Position numbers and translations under genes: made by a program
Notes under the pieces: generated by a model
What the model was told of the DNA's origin: nothing
The model's database searches: none
What the model saw: the letters and a program-made list of their open reading frames with translations, nothing else
Source: JADJNW01 sp964526645
Lineage (GTDB): Bacteria > Bacteroidota > Bacteroidia > Chitinophagales > Saprospiraceae
Length of the DNA stretch: 64,000 bases
Direction: 5' to 3'
Assembly (NCBI GenBank): GCA_964526645.1
Contig: CAZGJN010000005.1
Span: 1 to 64,000 of the forward strand
Shown: piece after piece, positions 17,901 through 26,400 of the stretch
How positions within the stretch are numbered: position 1 is the first letter of the stretch
How the letters are laid out: every line of letters begins with the position of its first letter

Positions 17901-19472
17901 ATTGGCATAAAGAAAAACCTTATCCTTTACTTCTACCAGTTGCTCATCGCTATCATAATTTATAAAACCCTGTGCCACAAGGTCGTACAAAAGGCTTTGA
18001 ATATTGTCAACCGTAAATTTAGGATTCATTTCCTTTGCCAGGACATTGGCATCTATGACACGCCTTTTGTTTTTTTCAGCAATCATTTTCATCAAAGCGA
18101 TGGGGTTGACGGAAGCCACATTCTGAATACGCTGTAGGTCTCCTTTTCGGAAATATTGTAAAGATTCGAAGGCTACATCACCTTTGAAGCCAGCGGTAGC
18201 AGCCTTTTTGCCTATGAACAGGGTGTCCTTGGCAAAATGAACCCGAATATCCTCCGTTTCAAGGTTGATCTGGTGCACAGAACTGTAAAAAGGATTGCGA
18301 TCACTGCCTCGTTCGCCACGCGACAACTGCATTTCCCTGTTTAGAATGTTGAATCGAATATTCACCGAAGGGTGATAGATGGAGTCTTTGCCAAAATATA
18401 TGGAGGATTCTACCCGCTCCCCCACAATCAGATCACCTCTGCGGACAATAAATAACTCCGAAGCGCCATGAAAAACCAATTCGTTTTTGTCGTTGTACAA
18501 GTTGATTTCGGTCTTATTTTTTTTGTTGCCAAAGCCATACACGGTTGTTCCTTGTAGTCGGAAGCCGCCTGTCAATTTGATGCCCTTGCCAATATTTTCA
18601 ATATCAAGCCGATTGAGTGCCGATTCAAAGCGTGGATAAGTACCAAGTGTAGCATCGTTGCCAGATACTAACTTATCGCTAAAAGTACCTTCGATCACTT
18701 TATTGCCAAAAAACTGCGGGTAATGAAGTTTTGCCTTGCTGACTTCGTACAAGCTTTTTTTGGCTTCCAACTCATAATCTTCAAAGATCACATACACCTC
18801 CGGGGCTAAGCCCAAGCGCTCCCAAGTGACCTTCCCGCCTTTGCCTTTCCATCTTTGCTCCACCGGAAAATACTCGCCAGCGGTTTGATAAATAAAAATC
18901 GAATCTTTTTTGGCAGCCGCCATCAGGTCTAATTTTTCAAAAATCACAGAAGGCTTTTTATCTTTATAATTCAAGGTATAGCGATCCGTGATGGCGTACC
19001 AGGAAGTGCCCAAATCAGAGTAGCGAAGGGCTTTTTTTTCAAAAAAATCTTTTGAAAATTGCACAAACTCCAGAAAAGGATTGAGGCGTTGGTTTTCGAT
19101 ATCCGCCAACATGCTATCCAGAATAAAATGCCAATCTTTGAATTGCTGCTCTGGGTTTTCCGTTTTTTTAACCACCATGAGCGCCGCCAGATAGTCCATA
19201 AAATAGGGGCTGGCAGTCATCCGGTATCCGAGCATGGCATTGCTTGTTTTCAGAATTTGCTGAAATTCTTCATCCGAAAACATTCCTCCTTTGAAGTTTT
19301 TTTCAAATTCTTTGAAAACATCTTCCAGCGTTTTTTGCTTGCTGGCGGTCATATAGTTCCCTAATTGAGTGGTAAATTCGCCGCGGTCCGCCGAGAATTC
19401 CTCTAGGCGCTGGGCAGCAGCCTTCCAGCAGCAGCCGATGAGTAGAATCAGCAAAAGGAATAATTGCCTCAT
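14910..19472 (-). CDS. Very large exported beta-rich protein of unknown function
   Basis: About 1,520 residues from ATG 19472, chosen because it begins the signal peptide (RQLFLLLILLIGCCWKAAA); the longer frame to 19532 would precede it with unlikely sequence. Residues 30-230 are helical; the rest is long runs of beta-strands with repeated phrases such as LKGNGLLDWDK, GKGKLKYLGA and GTISL, resembling the repetitive beta fold of AsmA/TamB or LptD-like envelope proteins, though without a convincing match. No TM helix is visible after the signal, so it is probably periplasmic or peripheral to the outer membrane. No known family was recognised. Confidence 0.78.
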   Translation of the reverse strand: MRQLFLLLILLIGCCWKAAAQRLEEFSADRGEFTTQLGNYMTASKQKTLEDVFKEFEKNFKGGMFSDEEFQQILKTSNAMLGYRMTASPYFMDYLAALMVVKKTENPEQQFKDWHFILDSMLADIENQRLNPFLEFVQFSKDFFEKKALRYSDLGTSWYAITDRYTLNYKDKKPSVIFEKLDLMAAAKKDSIFIYQTAGEYFPVEQRWKGKGGKVTWERLGLAPEVYVIFEDYELEAKKSLYEVSKAKLHYPQFFGNKVIEGTFSDKLVSGNDATLGTYPRFESALNRLDIENIGKGIKLTGGFRLQGTTVYGFGNKKNKTEINLYNDKNELVFHGASELFIVRRGDLIVGERVESSIYFGKDSIYHPSVNIRFNILNREMQLSRGERGSDRNPFYSSVHQINLETEDIRVHFAKDTLFIGKKAATAGFKGDVAFESLQYFRKGDLQRIQNVASVNPIALMKMIAEKNKRRVIDANVLAKEMNPKFTVDNIQSLLYDLVAQGFINYDSDEQLVEVKDKVFLYANADQKKVDYDVLKIYSKTDSTNAVLDLKNKSMEIGGVARLEFSPRQRVGLKPSDDKLTLKENRNMDFDGRLFAGMAIFEGSDFHFNYDKFQIKLDSVRYFDLFVPTGQLDQNNNPIALSIASRIEHLSGILLIDAPKNKSGEEDIPIFPSFQSKDKSFVYYDIDTIQAKVYPRDSFYFQLDPFSFNSLDKFTPKDIQFKGTLHSKNIFPDIKETLRLQADNSLGFVTQTPEEGYPAYLDKGTYTGEINISNKGLLGKGKLKYLGASINAKDIVFKPQQTIAKADKFDLEENRTAGEEVPKVRGLNVSIDWRPYRDSMYITSETAPFQLFDKSTHTLSGTLILTPGGLKGNGLLDWDKASMTSRLFSFGAFSSKADTTDLKIKATNAADLALRTTNVKGDVNFDDQVGTFKANDEFLLTSLPYNQYETSMNEFTWDMKEENITFKSDENKLGRFLSVHPDQDSLRFQGKTALYDLKTSELKIGGTPYIVSADAYVYPDSGRVEVRPGGVMTTLQNARIVCDTVNKNHVINRATVDIQGRRFYRASGFYEYNIADKEQEIEFSDIIGQPVGKGKMSEKRVVTRANGIVKPEDNFIIDHKTEFHGTISLSAESKNLQFDGFARLKAEKLPGPFWFTVSSEGDKKNLYIRYDTPKSDQGEPLETGLYLSKETARIYPRVMMPLHFRKDRPIFPAKGVFNYNEVKDQFVFGDTAKILTNSLRGNQLVFKNTDGSVEVEGKFNLGSALKYVTVDAAGIGKTSFPPIIEKLEEEIVSDEDTTLMMQPVQVEEPAMPVNIEVMAGIKLAIPEQLLKIMITDITSSSFDASIITYLTDVNFYKKAASEIFPINADTEAAIVGMSSGYLDIPKKYNPYTFVFSRLKLKWDPDYQSFVTTDSKVGINSINGDPLHKVLTCHLEFKMPTNEDDRLYIYIKSPSELFYFFGYKQGILSVTSNNTAFMDALGGLKEKDLVLKMPDGETYEIQAVEPSDAQLFLRRIQAVGK

Positions 19473-19602
19473 GCTAAAGTTATTTTTATTCAAAAGAAAA
19501 GATTTTGCCAAGCTAATGAATAATTGTAGCACACATCAGTGATGCCAGTAATCAAATTGCAATACAAACGTCAAAAAGGCAAGAAATAATTGGCAAGCCG
19601 AT

Positions 19603-20439
19603 TTATTTTAACAATTGAAGGCAAGCCCAGTCGCCCCGAAAAAGCTGTTCATTCACTGTAAATCCAACCGATGCCAACAAGGGCTTGAGCATGGGTACAT
19701 CTGTTTTTAAAATACCCGAAATCAGCAGCGTGCCCCTTTTATCAAGCTTTTGATGCAATACAGAAAGCGAATCAATGATGACATTGCGGTTAATATTTGC
19801 CAGTATGACTTGGTAGCCCGTATCAAAAATATGGTTGAGTGTGCCATGATACACCTGGACATTGTACACATTATTGAGCTGGCAATTATCTAAGGTATTT
19901 TGATAGGCTTCCGCTTCAATGTCCACGGCATCAATTACCGCTGCTCCCAACTTGGAAGCAAGTATCGCCAAAATGCCTGTACCACAGCCATAATCAAGGA
20001 CTTTAGCCCCCTGAAAAGGTTGCTCCTGCATCAGCTGAACCATCATGTAAGTGGTCTCATGGTGCCCTGTGCCAAATGCCATCCGAGGATTGATGATCAT
20101 TTCATATTTGACATCCTGCATGGGCGGGTGAAAATCCGCTCGGATGCCGCAAAATTGATCTATCCGAACCGGCTGAAATCCCGCTTCCCATTCTGCATTC
20201 CAATTTTTGTAAGCGACTTCTTCTTTTTCATATTTAAAAGGGTATCGCTGCTGTAAATCTGCAAGCGCTCGCTCGATAGTCGGCAAATCGTGTATGATCG
20301 GGGTGTAGGCGTGTAGCTCGCTTTCGAGCTCTTCAAAAGCTTCAAAAGGCATTTCATTCAAAAAAGCAAGCACGATCTCTTTGTGCTGGGGCTGAAGGAT
20401 GATCCGATACCGCAAAAAGGCAGGAGTCATGTTATTCAT
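19603..20439 (-). CDS. prmA: Ribosomal protein L11 methyltransferase
   Basis: SAM-dependent enzyme trimethylating ribosomal protein L11. Visible: motif I VLDYGCGTGILAILASKLGA near residue 150 and the PrmA signatures INPRMAFGTGHHETT and LANINRNVI. Length about 278 residues from ATG 20439, typical for Bacteroidota PrmA; Mets further upstream (to 20478) overlap the DinB gene and lack family similarity. It follows the DinB gene by 8 nt on the same strand. Confidence 0.95.
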   Translation of the reverse strand: MNNMTPAFLRYRIILQPQHKEIVLAFLNEMPFEAFEELESELHAYTPIIHDLPTIERALADLQQRYPFKYEKEEVAYKNWNAEWEAGFQPVRIDQFCGIRADFHPPMQDVKYEMIINPRMAFGTGHHETTYMMVQLMQEQPFQGAKVLDYGCGTGILAILASKLGAAVIDAVDIEAEAYQNTLDNCQLNNVYNVQVYHGTLNHIFDTGYQVILANINRNVIIDSLSVLHQKLDKRGTLLISGILKTDVPMLKPLLASVGFTVNEQLFRGDWACLQLLK

Positions 20440-20447
20440 TTTGACAG

Positions 20448-20969
20448 TTATCCCTCTACAACTGCATTGGTAGCCCAATACTTGACCGTGGAAGGTGCTA
20501 CACCGAGATTTTCCTCCATCTGAATTTGCGGGGCGGTTGTTTCTATTCCGATTTTTATCATAGCCAGGTGGTGCACAGCATGGTCATAGGCAAACATGAG
20601 TTCCCTACCAATGGAAGATAAAAGTATCGGTCGGTCGCTGCTAATTTGGGAAGAAAAATCGCCCCGAACCTGAATGGTAAGGTTTTCTGCCAGTTGATCA
20701 ATGGATGCGACAATTTCATCAAAGGTATTTTTGGCATATTCTACATCCGACTCTGCCAATAGATTGCGATCCCTATTGGCGTAATCTACCGTGCCAAGCG
20801 AGGCCCCTTTCAGCAGGCAATGATAAAAGTCCATGATATGCCTAAAGTGCTGCCCCAGAGATGATCCTTTGAAAATAGCGAGTGGTCTGGCATACGTTTC
20901 ATTGTCCATTTGGCCCAGCAGAGTGTTGATTTGAAATATAATGTTCCTATTTCCTTCTTTGCAATTCAT
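20448..20969 (-). CDS. DinB-family protein
   Basis: 173 residues, mainly four helices. The His pattern of DinB/YfiT-like metal-binding proteins is visible (LGQHFRHIMDFYH near residue 35 and HAVHHLAMIKIG near residue 136). Family members are putative metal-dependent thiol-transferase-like enzymes, some linked to stress; no specific activity can be assigned. It lies 8 nt before prmA and may be co-transcribed. Confidence 0.82.
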   Translation of the reverse strand: MNCKEGNRNIIFQINTLLGQMDNETYARPLAIFKGSSLGQHFRHIMDFYHCLLKGASLGTVDYANRDRNLLAESDVEYAKNTFDEIVASIDQLAENLTIQVRGDFSSQISSDRPILLSSIGRELMFAYDHAVHHLAMIKIGIETTAPQIQMEENLGVAPSTVKYWATNAVVEG

Positions 20970-21057
20970 ATTTAAAAATTAAGTAATTGTTCTAATTCTA
21001 ACATTGCTTGTTCTTATTGCAGATGATTGATCATTATTTAGTTATTAGCAAATTGGG

Positions 21058-21939
21058 TCATTCATAAATTTCTTTCTTATTTGCTTTTAAAGTGTTGAGT
21101 AACAAAGAAACTACCGTCATCTGCCCTACGCCGCCAGGCACAGGAGTGATGTAGCTCGTCTTGGGTGCTACGCCTTCAAAATCCACATCGCCTTTCAGCA
21201 GGTAGCCACTTTTGGCGGAAGCATCCTCCACCCGATTCATCCCTACATCAATGACAATAGCCCCTTCTTTGACCATATTGCTTGTAATCAAATCGGCGCT
21301 ACCGATTGCCACAACGAGGATATCAGCCCTTGAAGTATGTTCTGCCAAGTTTTTCGTTCTGCTATGGCAAATTGTCACTGTGGCGTTGCCAGGATAAGCT
21401 TTTCGAGATAACAAAATGCCTATTGGTGTGCCCACGATATTGCTGCGCCCCACTACTACTACCTCCTTGCTATCCGTAGGGATATTGTATCGGCGTAGCA
21501 TTTCCAAAATACCAAAAGGCGTAGCAGGCAGATAAGCAGGCAAACCCTGTGCCATGCGCCCGAAATTGACCGGATGAAAACCGTCCACATCTTTGCGGGG
21601 GTCAATTGCCAAGGTAATGCGCTCCTCGCTGATGTGTTTGGGCAACGGTAATTGCACAATGAAGCCGTCAATAGCTTCGCTCTGGTTCAAATCCGCTACG
21701 ATCTCCAATAACGCCGCCTCTGATATATCTGCTGGTTTTCTAATCAACGTAGAGCTGAAGCCAACTTCTTCGCAGGATTTCACTTTGTTCCTGACATATA
21801 CTTGGCTGGCGGGGTCTTCACCTACCAATACCGCGGCGAGATGGGGTGGCTTTCCACCCTTTGCCAGCATCAAGCTTACCTCAGCGGCAATTTCTTCTTT
21901 AATGGTTTTTGCCAAAAGCTTTCCGTCTAATAACTGCAT
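21058..21939 (-). CDS. folD: Bifunctional methylenetetrahydrofolate dehydrogenase/cyclohydrolase
   Basis: Interconverts 5,10-methylene-THF, 5,10-methenyl-THF and 10-formyl-THF. Family motifs: catalytic Lys region SQVYVRNKVKSCEEVG, VQLPLPKH, VVVGRSNIVGTPIG (dinucleotide binding) and ITPVPGGVGQMTV. About 293 residues from ATG 21939; the earlier Met at 21969 would place a promoter within the gene (see 21967-21974), so 21939 is preferred. Confidence 0.95.
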   Translation of the reverse strand: MQLLDGKLLAKTIKEEIAAEVSLMLAKGGKPPHLAAVLVGEDPASQVYVRNKVKSCEEVGFSSTLIRKPADISEAALLEIVADLNQSEAIDGFIVQLPLPKHISEERITLAIDPRKDVDGFHPVNFGRMAQGLPAYLPATPFGILEMLRRYNIPTDSKEVVVVGRSNIVGTPIGILLSRKAYPGNATVTICHSRTKNLAEHTSRADILVVAIGSADLITSNMVKEGAIVIDVGMNRVEDASAKSGYLLKGDVDFEGVAPKTSYITPVPGGVGQMTVVSLLLNTLKANKKEIYE

Positions 21940-21966
21940 ACTTTTTACGAAAGTTTTAATGGATGA

Positions 21967-21974
21967 CAAAGGTA
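21967..21974 (-). promoter_or_regulatory. -7 element of the folD promoter
   Basis: On the minus strand TACCTTTG, an exact TAnnTTTG match, 27 nt upstream of ATG 21939. It overlaps the start of the longer frame and so argues for the shorter FolD start. No clear -33 TTTG was found. Confidence 0.45.
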
Positions 21975-22035
21975 CGTCAAAAAATAAAAAAGAATTGATT
22001 TTCAGTGAAAAGGGAAAGCTAAATTAGTGTAAAAA

Positions 22036-22452
22036 TTACGGTATGCGGGTAGATTGCCAGGAGACCAAGCGCCAGGCTTGCTTTTGTTTTTGATAGACCG
22101 CCGTATATCGCAGTCGCATATCAAAGGAATTGGCATTCAGCAAGCCTTTCACCTGCACAACACCATTGCTGATGGCGGTTTTGCCAAATCGGCGAATAAC
22201 AGGATTGCCTTCGTGCTGCATCACTTGATAGGTAATGTAGCCGGTTTTTACACTTTTGATAAAATCAGATTTTGTCTCCGTCAAGGCATTAGAATGGATG
22301 TAAACCAAATCATCGGCGAGTAACTCTTGAAGTAGCACTGTGTCGCGGTCTATTTGTGCCTGAAAGCGGCGTGTTTCTGTTTCCTGAATACCTTGTGCCC
22401 CTGCCAGGTGTAGAAAAGCAGGAATTACTGCCAGCAATAACCAATATCGCAT
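22036..22452 (-). CDS. Exported NTF2-like (DUF4440/SnoaL-like) protein
   Basis: 138 residues: signal peptide (RYWLLLAVIPAFLHLAGA) then a cone-shaped NTF2-like fold with the DUF4440 pattern (RDTVLLQELLADDLVYIHSN, then a strand set ending RYTAVYQKQKQAWRLVSWQS). Family members range from enzymes to ligand binders; no catalytic assignment is possible. It stands alone between folD and an ABC ATPase gene. Confidence 0.75.
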   Translation of the reverse strand: MRYWLLLAVIPAFLHLAGAQGIQETETRRFQAQIDRDTVLLQELLADDLVYIHSNALTETKSDFIKSVKTGYITYQVMQHEGNPVIRRFGKTAISNGVVQVKGLLNANSFDMRLRYTAVYQKQKQAWRLVSWQSTRIP

Positions 22453-22511
22453 CGAATTTTTTTTATGCTAAAGGTAGCCCGTTTTTTTTAAAAGTGAGGC
22501 ATTCCAAAATC

Positions 22512-22534
22512 AAAAAAGCGCTCCGTGGGAGCAC
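22512..22534 (-). terminator. Terminator after the ABC ATPase gene
   Basis: In the minus-strand transcript GTGCTCC, loop CAC, GGAGCGC, then a run of six T. A 7-bp stem with one wobble pair and a T-tract is a classic factor-independent terminator, 67 nt past the stop of the gene at 22601-23299. Confidence 0.72.
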
Positions 22535-22600
22535 TTTCTGCGTATTGGTTCAACAATGCTTGCTGTTTTGTTCAGTATTTTGATTTCAACCAAAAATGAA

Positions 22601-23299
22601 TCAACTCATCGCTTTTGCTTTCTCCACATCACTTTCGATAAGTCCGTCGCGCATACGCACAACCCGATGCGCATATTCTGCGATGTCAGATTCGTGTGTC
22701 ACTAGGATAATTGTATTTCCTTGTTTATGTAGTTCTTCAAAAATATTCATAATTTCGATGGAAGTTTTGGAATCAAGGTTACCCGTAGGTTCATCCGCCA
22801 GGATAATCGAAGGGTTGTTTACCAGTGCCCTGGCAATGGCTACGCGCTGGCGCTGTCCGCCTGAGAGTTCATTGGGTTTGTGATCCATACGATCTGCCAA
22901 TCCGACGGCACTCAATACTTCTTCCGCACGCTCCAATCGTTTTGATTTGCTCAGCCCTGCATAAACCAACGGCAATGCCACGTTTTCCAAAGCAGATAGG
23001 CGCGGCAACAAATTAAAGGTTTGAAAAACAAAGCCAATTTCCTTATTGCGCACTTCTGCCAGCTCGCTATCGGTCATCGTACTGACATTGATGCCGTTCA
23101 AGAAGTATTCCCCACTGGTAGGCGAATCTAAGCAGCCAAGCAGGTTCATCAGTGTTGACTTGCCCGATCCCGATGGTCCCATCAATGCAACATATTCATT
23201 TTTAAAAATATTGAGGCTTATGGACTGTAGGGCATTGACAGTAGCCGCACCCATGATGTAGGTCTTTTTAAGCTCTTTTACAGCAATCATTGGCTCCAT
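22601..23299 (-). CDS. ABC transporter ATP-binding protein (MacB/LolD-like)
   Basis: 232 residues. Complete ABC core: Walker A GPSGSGKST, Q-loop, signature LSGGQRQRVAIARAL, Walker B ILADEPTGNLDS and H-loop VTHE. The group couples ATP hydrolysis to FtsX-like permeases for lipoprotein release or efflux; no permease is adjacent. gatC lies 25 nt upstream on the same strand, so it may share a transcript. A second related ATPase is at 46983-47633. Confidence 0.9.
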   Translation of the reverse strand: MEPMIAVKELKKTYIMGAATVNALQSISLNIFKNEYVALMGPSGSGKSTLMNLLGCLDSPTSGEYFLNGINVSTMTDSELAEVRNKEIGFVFQTFNLLPRLSALENVALPLVYAGLSKSKRLERAEEVLSAVGLADRMDHKPNELSGGQRQRVAIARALVNNPSIILADEPTGNLDSKTSIEIMNIFEELHKQGNTIILVTHESDIAEYAHRVVRMRDGLIESDVEKAKAMS

Positions 23300-23324
23300 A
23301 CTAATAATTCAGCGTTTTAAAATT

Positions 23325-23618
23325 TTATTTCAAATCAATTACTTTCGGTACTCTAAAATAAACACCATCTTGCTTTGGGGCGTTCTGCAGCGCTTCCTCG
23401 CGGCTCACCTGGTTTTCGATCCGATCCTCTCTCAGACTATTTTGAATAGGATTGATATAAACCAGTGGCTCTACACCCTGCGTATCCAATTCGTTCATTT
23501 TTTCTATCAATGCAAGAATATTATCTAAATCCCGCATCACATTGGCTTTTTCCACATCGGACAATTCCAGGCGTGCCAGGTGTTCAAGTCTCGAAATTAG
23601 CTGTTCATCTATCTTCAT
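23325..23618 (-). CDS. gatC: Asp-tRNA(Asn)/Glu-tRNA(Gln) amidotransferase subunit C
   Basis: 97 residues, the normal GatC length. Family pattern: LEHLARLELSDVEK near the N-terminus, DLDNILALIEKMNELDTQGVEPL in the middle, and the C-terminal FRVPKVI. GatC stabilises the GatA/GatB complex that amidates misacylated tRNAs. gatA and gatB are not adjacent, as is usual in Bacteroidota. Confidence 0.92.
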   Translation of the reverse strand: MKIDEQLISRLEHLARLELSDVEKANVMRDLDNILALIEKMNELDTQGVEPLVYINPIQNSLREDRIENQVSREEALQNAPKQDGVYFRVPKVIDLK

Positions 23619-23665
23619 TGTAAATATTTAGAAGTTTAGCCTTTTTTCATCGTCTAAATGAAACA

Positions 23666-23701
23666 TTGTAGCCCCGAATAGAGATTTATCCGAGGCTACA
23701 A
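23666..23701. terminator. Hairpin between gatC and the M23 peptidase gene
   Basis: TTGTAGCCCCG (23666-23676) pairs with CGAGGCTACAA (23691-23701), one mismatch in eleven. It lies downstream of the M23 gene on the minus strand. A clear T-tract is absent, so a terminator role is probable but not certain. Confidence 0.45.
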
Positions 23702-23810
23702 CATCAAACAATTTATTTTTTAAACAAAACGCAGCGCAGTACAATACGGCTATGGACACGTTTATTTCTCTCCTATGGTATCAATAGCTTTCCAAAACTT
23801 ATTTTATGCC

Positions 23811-25217
23811 CTATGGGTTAGTGCCTTTTTCCCGCTGTTCCTTATCAACAATCGCCGAGCTATTTAGCTTTGACAGGTGCTGGGCACAAATTTCCTTGAA
23901 CTTGGGCAATTCCACAGCCGGTAGCGGTTCTGGGTTAGGGAAATTGAGTTTTAGATGGTTTACTTGTTGCCCATTTTTCCAGAATCTGAAACAAACGTGC
24001 GGCCCTGTCGCCAAGCCGGTAGAGCCTACATACCCAATCACCTCGCCCTGGTTCACACGCATCCCCGGACGAATGCCCTTGGCAAACTTTTGCATGTGCA
24101 AGTACTGCGTTTCGTATGTTTTATCGTGTTTGATTTTTACAAAATTGCCATTGCCACTGGTGTAGGAAGCTGCCGTCACTACGCCATCGCCTACTGCCAG
24201 GATCGGTGTGCCATAAGGCGCTGCATAATCCGTACCAAAATGAGGGCGCACCCTTTTTAGGATGGGGTGAAACCGATTCAGGTTGTAATACGAAGAAATG
24301 CGAGAGTATTTTAGAGGCGCTTTTAAAAAGGCACTTTTCATTGGGCGGCCATCCAGGTCATAATATCCTTTGTGTTTGCCATCTTCGCTTTCATAATAAA
24401 CCGCGTAGAATTCTTTTTTCTCGTTTTTGTAATAAGCTGCATATACTTTGTCAACCCCGGCCAGTTGCCCTTCTACAAATTTTTCATCATAGACCAACTT
24501 AAATTGATCTCCTTTTTGCAAATGGTGAAAATCCACCGACCACTGCAAGGCATCCTCCATTTTGTCCGCCAGTTCATAGCTCATGCCGCCATCGGTCATC
24601 GCTTGCCAAAGGGAAGTTTCAATTTCGCCCATCGCTGATTTTGTCGTTACGGTGACGGGGCGTTTGATGCGCTGTACTTTGTAATCATCTTTCAGATGAA
24701 AAATGACATACTCGTAAATATTTGGTTCATAGATGAAAAAATCGGCAGTAGTGGTGCTGTCTTTTGCCAAAATGGTATAAGGATTGCCCTCCCGTAGTTC
24801 ATTCACACTAAAAAGCCCCTTTGCATTAGCGATAATTTTTTCTATCGAGGGGTAATCCACTTTTTGTGCCAGTAGTAAATCCGCCAGAAACTGCCCCGAT
24901 TTGATCTTATCATCAAAAACATGGAAAGTGTCAATAGCAAAGCCGTAGCGAATGGTCGGAATTTTGATCGGAAAAGCCCCCAGCGTGATTGTTGCTTCTT
25001 CAGGATGCAGTGAAGCCCTCAGGTTTTGTGGCAATCCAGCAGTCCAGTACATAAAAAGCCCAAACAAAGCTGCCGAAATGCCAATGAAGCCGATTTTAAA
25101 AAACTTTGATGGTGCTAAGTTGTTAATTTGCTTCTTGAGTCGGTTGAACGAATCTGTTAAATCCACAGTTTTCCCTATTTGAGTTAGTGAATAAACCGCC
25201 GGAAGTGTGAAAACCAA
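23811..25217 (-). CDS. M23-family (LytM-like) peptidoglycan peptidase, membrane anchored
   Basis: 468 residues. A signal-anchor TM lies at about residues 40-58 (FFKIGFIGISAALFGLFMYW). The periplasmic part has a peptidoglycan-binding/OapA-like region, then the LytM domain: zinc ligands in HFGTDYAAPYGTPI (H and D), QYLHMQKF and TGPHVCFRFW. All metal ligands are present, so it should be an active endopeptidase of cell-wall cross-links. Alone in its transcription unit, with a TATATTTG promoter motif at 25321-25328. Confidence 0.9.
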   Translation of the reverse strand: MVFTLPAVYSLTQIGKTVDLTDSFNRLKKQINNLAPSKFFKIGFIGISAALFGLFMYWTAGLPQNLRASLHPEEATITLGAFPIKIPTIRYGFAIDTFHVFDDKIKSGQFLADLLLAQKVDYPSIEKIIANAKGLFSVNELREGNPYTILAKDSTTTADFFIYEPNIYEYVIFHLKDDYKVQRIKRPVTVTTKSAMGEIETSLWQAMTDGGMSYELADKMEDALQWSVDFHHLQKGDQFKLVYDEKFVEGQLAGVDKVYAAYYKNEKKEFYAVYYESEDGKHKGYYDLDGRPMKSAFLKAPLKYSRISSYYNLNRFHPILKRVRPHFGTDYAAPYGTPILAVGDGVVTAASYTSGNGNFVKIKHDKTYETQYLHMQKFAKGIRPGMRVNQGEVIGYVGSTGLATGPHVCFRFWKNGQQVNHLKLNFPNPEPLPAVELPKFKEICAQHLSKLNSSAIVDKEQREKGTNP

Positions 25218-25320
25218 ACTGGGATTATTACTTAGAATTGTGTATATGTAAACTTAACATCCGGCTGTTGGTGCACTTGTCATAGGATCAATGAATCTGT
25301 TAAGCCGATTTCCACTTTCG

Positions 25321-25328
25321 CAAATATA
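25321..25328 (-). promoter_or_regulatory. Candidate -7 element upstream of the M23 gene
   Basis: TATATTTG on the minus strand, an exact TAnnTTTG match, about 100 nt before the M23 start codon, in the 212-nt gap between the two minus-strand genes. No clear -33 element was seen. Confidence 0.35.
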
Positions 25329-25429
25329 GAATTCACTTTGAAAGTTGCATAAAAGAATTGTGTTAAAATGCTTCATTTTGTGGAAATGTGGATATTTTTT
25401 CAAAAAAAACGCTCTTTTGGGGTATCTCA

Positions 25430-26296
25430 TCACGGAATTAAGACATCATCTACTTTCGCTTCGAGGATGGCTTCTATGTCATTGGGCAGCACAGAAAGAA
25501 AATCATAGCCCGTAGCGGCTTCTATTTCATTCACCGAAATTCTAAAATCTGCCCAATCTTTATTTCCATTACTGTCTTTATTTTCAATGCTGACAGCAAT
25601 CACACGCACCTGCTCATCCACGCGCTGCAGGTCATTTTCTCCCTTTGGCAACACAACAATGATGCGCCAGATATGCCTGGGTACTGTGATTTTGCCGGCA
25701 GCCAGTTTCTCTCGGTAGCCCTTCAAGCCGGTGCCTCCCACGCCGTGATTACCCATGATGATATAAAGCTCATTGCCTTCAAAAATTAATTTGCGACAAT
25801 ACTCTTCCAAGTCTTTCCAAATGCCCTGATTGTGTTCCGGCGCTTGCGGAATCATATTGATCATATAAAAAGTAGCGCTATTATCTTCCTCCGAGCGAGT
25901 GCGATCAGCAGAAGGACAATTGTGCCCCCGATCAAAGCCATTGGCCTGGAAGGCATAATCTTCGGGCTTCACAACGTACCAGTCGGCTGGCAGCGCCGTG
26001 TAGGGTCTGAAGTTATCCTGCCGTTCCGAATTGCCAATGAGTTCTTCACTCAAATACCAGCTTACCCAGTTCGGAATGCCTTTTGTGCTATTGTAAGAAA
26101 GAGAAAACTGCGGCAATGCAATCAGATAATTTGTAGGAGCACTCGCATCCGCCGTAGCACCGCTTGGATTACCAAATAAAATATTGAGTTGTGTTAACTC
26201 CGGATCGGGCAAAACCTGCTGGTCGCCAGTAGGATCGCAAGCCGTAAAAGCAACAAGCAATGCGATAACACCAAAAAGTAACTTAAAGATATTCAT
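25430..26296 (-). CDS. DNA/RNA non-specific endonuclease lipoprotein
   Basis: About 288 residues from ATG 26296, chosen because it starts a lipoprotein signal (IFKLLFGVIALLVAFTAC) and because a promoter element lies just upstream. The NUC1-type nuclease domain shows the active-site motif FDRGHNCPSADR (catalytic His) near residue 120, followed by the Asn-containing metal site (YMINMIPQAPEHNQGIW). A lipid-anchored nuclease on the outside of the inner or outer membrane would degrade extracellular nucleic acid, for nutrient use or matrix turnover. Confidence 0.9.
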   Translation of the reverse strand: MNIFKLLFGVIALLVAFTACDPTGDQQVLPDPELTQLNILFGNPSGATADASAPTNYLIALPQFSLSYNSTKGIPNWVSWYLSEELIGNSERQDNFRPYTALPADWYVVKPEDYAFQANGFDRGHNCPSADRTRSEEDNSATFYMINMIPQAPEHNQGIWKDLEEYCRKLIFEGNELYIIMGNHGVGGTGLKGYREKLAAGKITVPRHIWRIIVVLPKGENDLQRVDEQVRVIAVSIENKDSNGNKDWADFRISVNEIEAATGYDFLSVLPNDIEAILEAKVDDVLIP

Positions 26297-26314
26297 TGGG
26301 TTCAGGTATTTTTG

Positions 26315-26322
26315 CAAAGGTA
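26315..26322 (-). promoter_or_regulatory. -7 element of the endonuclease promoter
   Basis: TACCTTTG on the minus strand, 18 nt upstream of ATG 26296, matching TAnnTTTG. It lies within the longer alternative frame (to 26368) and therefore supports the 26296 start. Confidence 0.5.
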
Positions 26323-26375
26323 CACACTTTTGAATTTTACGTTTTACATTTTGCCTTTTACATTTCACAAGGTTG

Positions 26376-26383
26376 TACTTTTG
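26376..26383 (+). promoter_or_regulatory. -7 element of the purM promoter
   Basis: TACTTTTG, an exact TAnnTTTG match, 17 nt before ATG 26401. A TTTG at 26349-26352 lies 23 nt upstream, slightly longer than the usual spacer. Together with the minus-strand element at 26315-26322 it makes a compact divergent promoter region. Confidence 0.55.
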
Positions 26384-26400
26384 CAGATAAATGACAGTCT

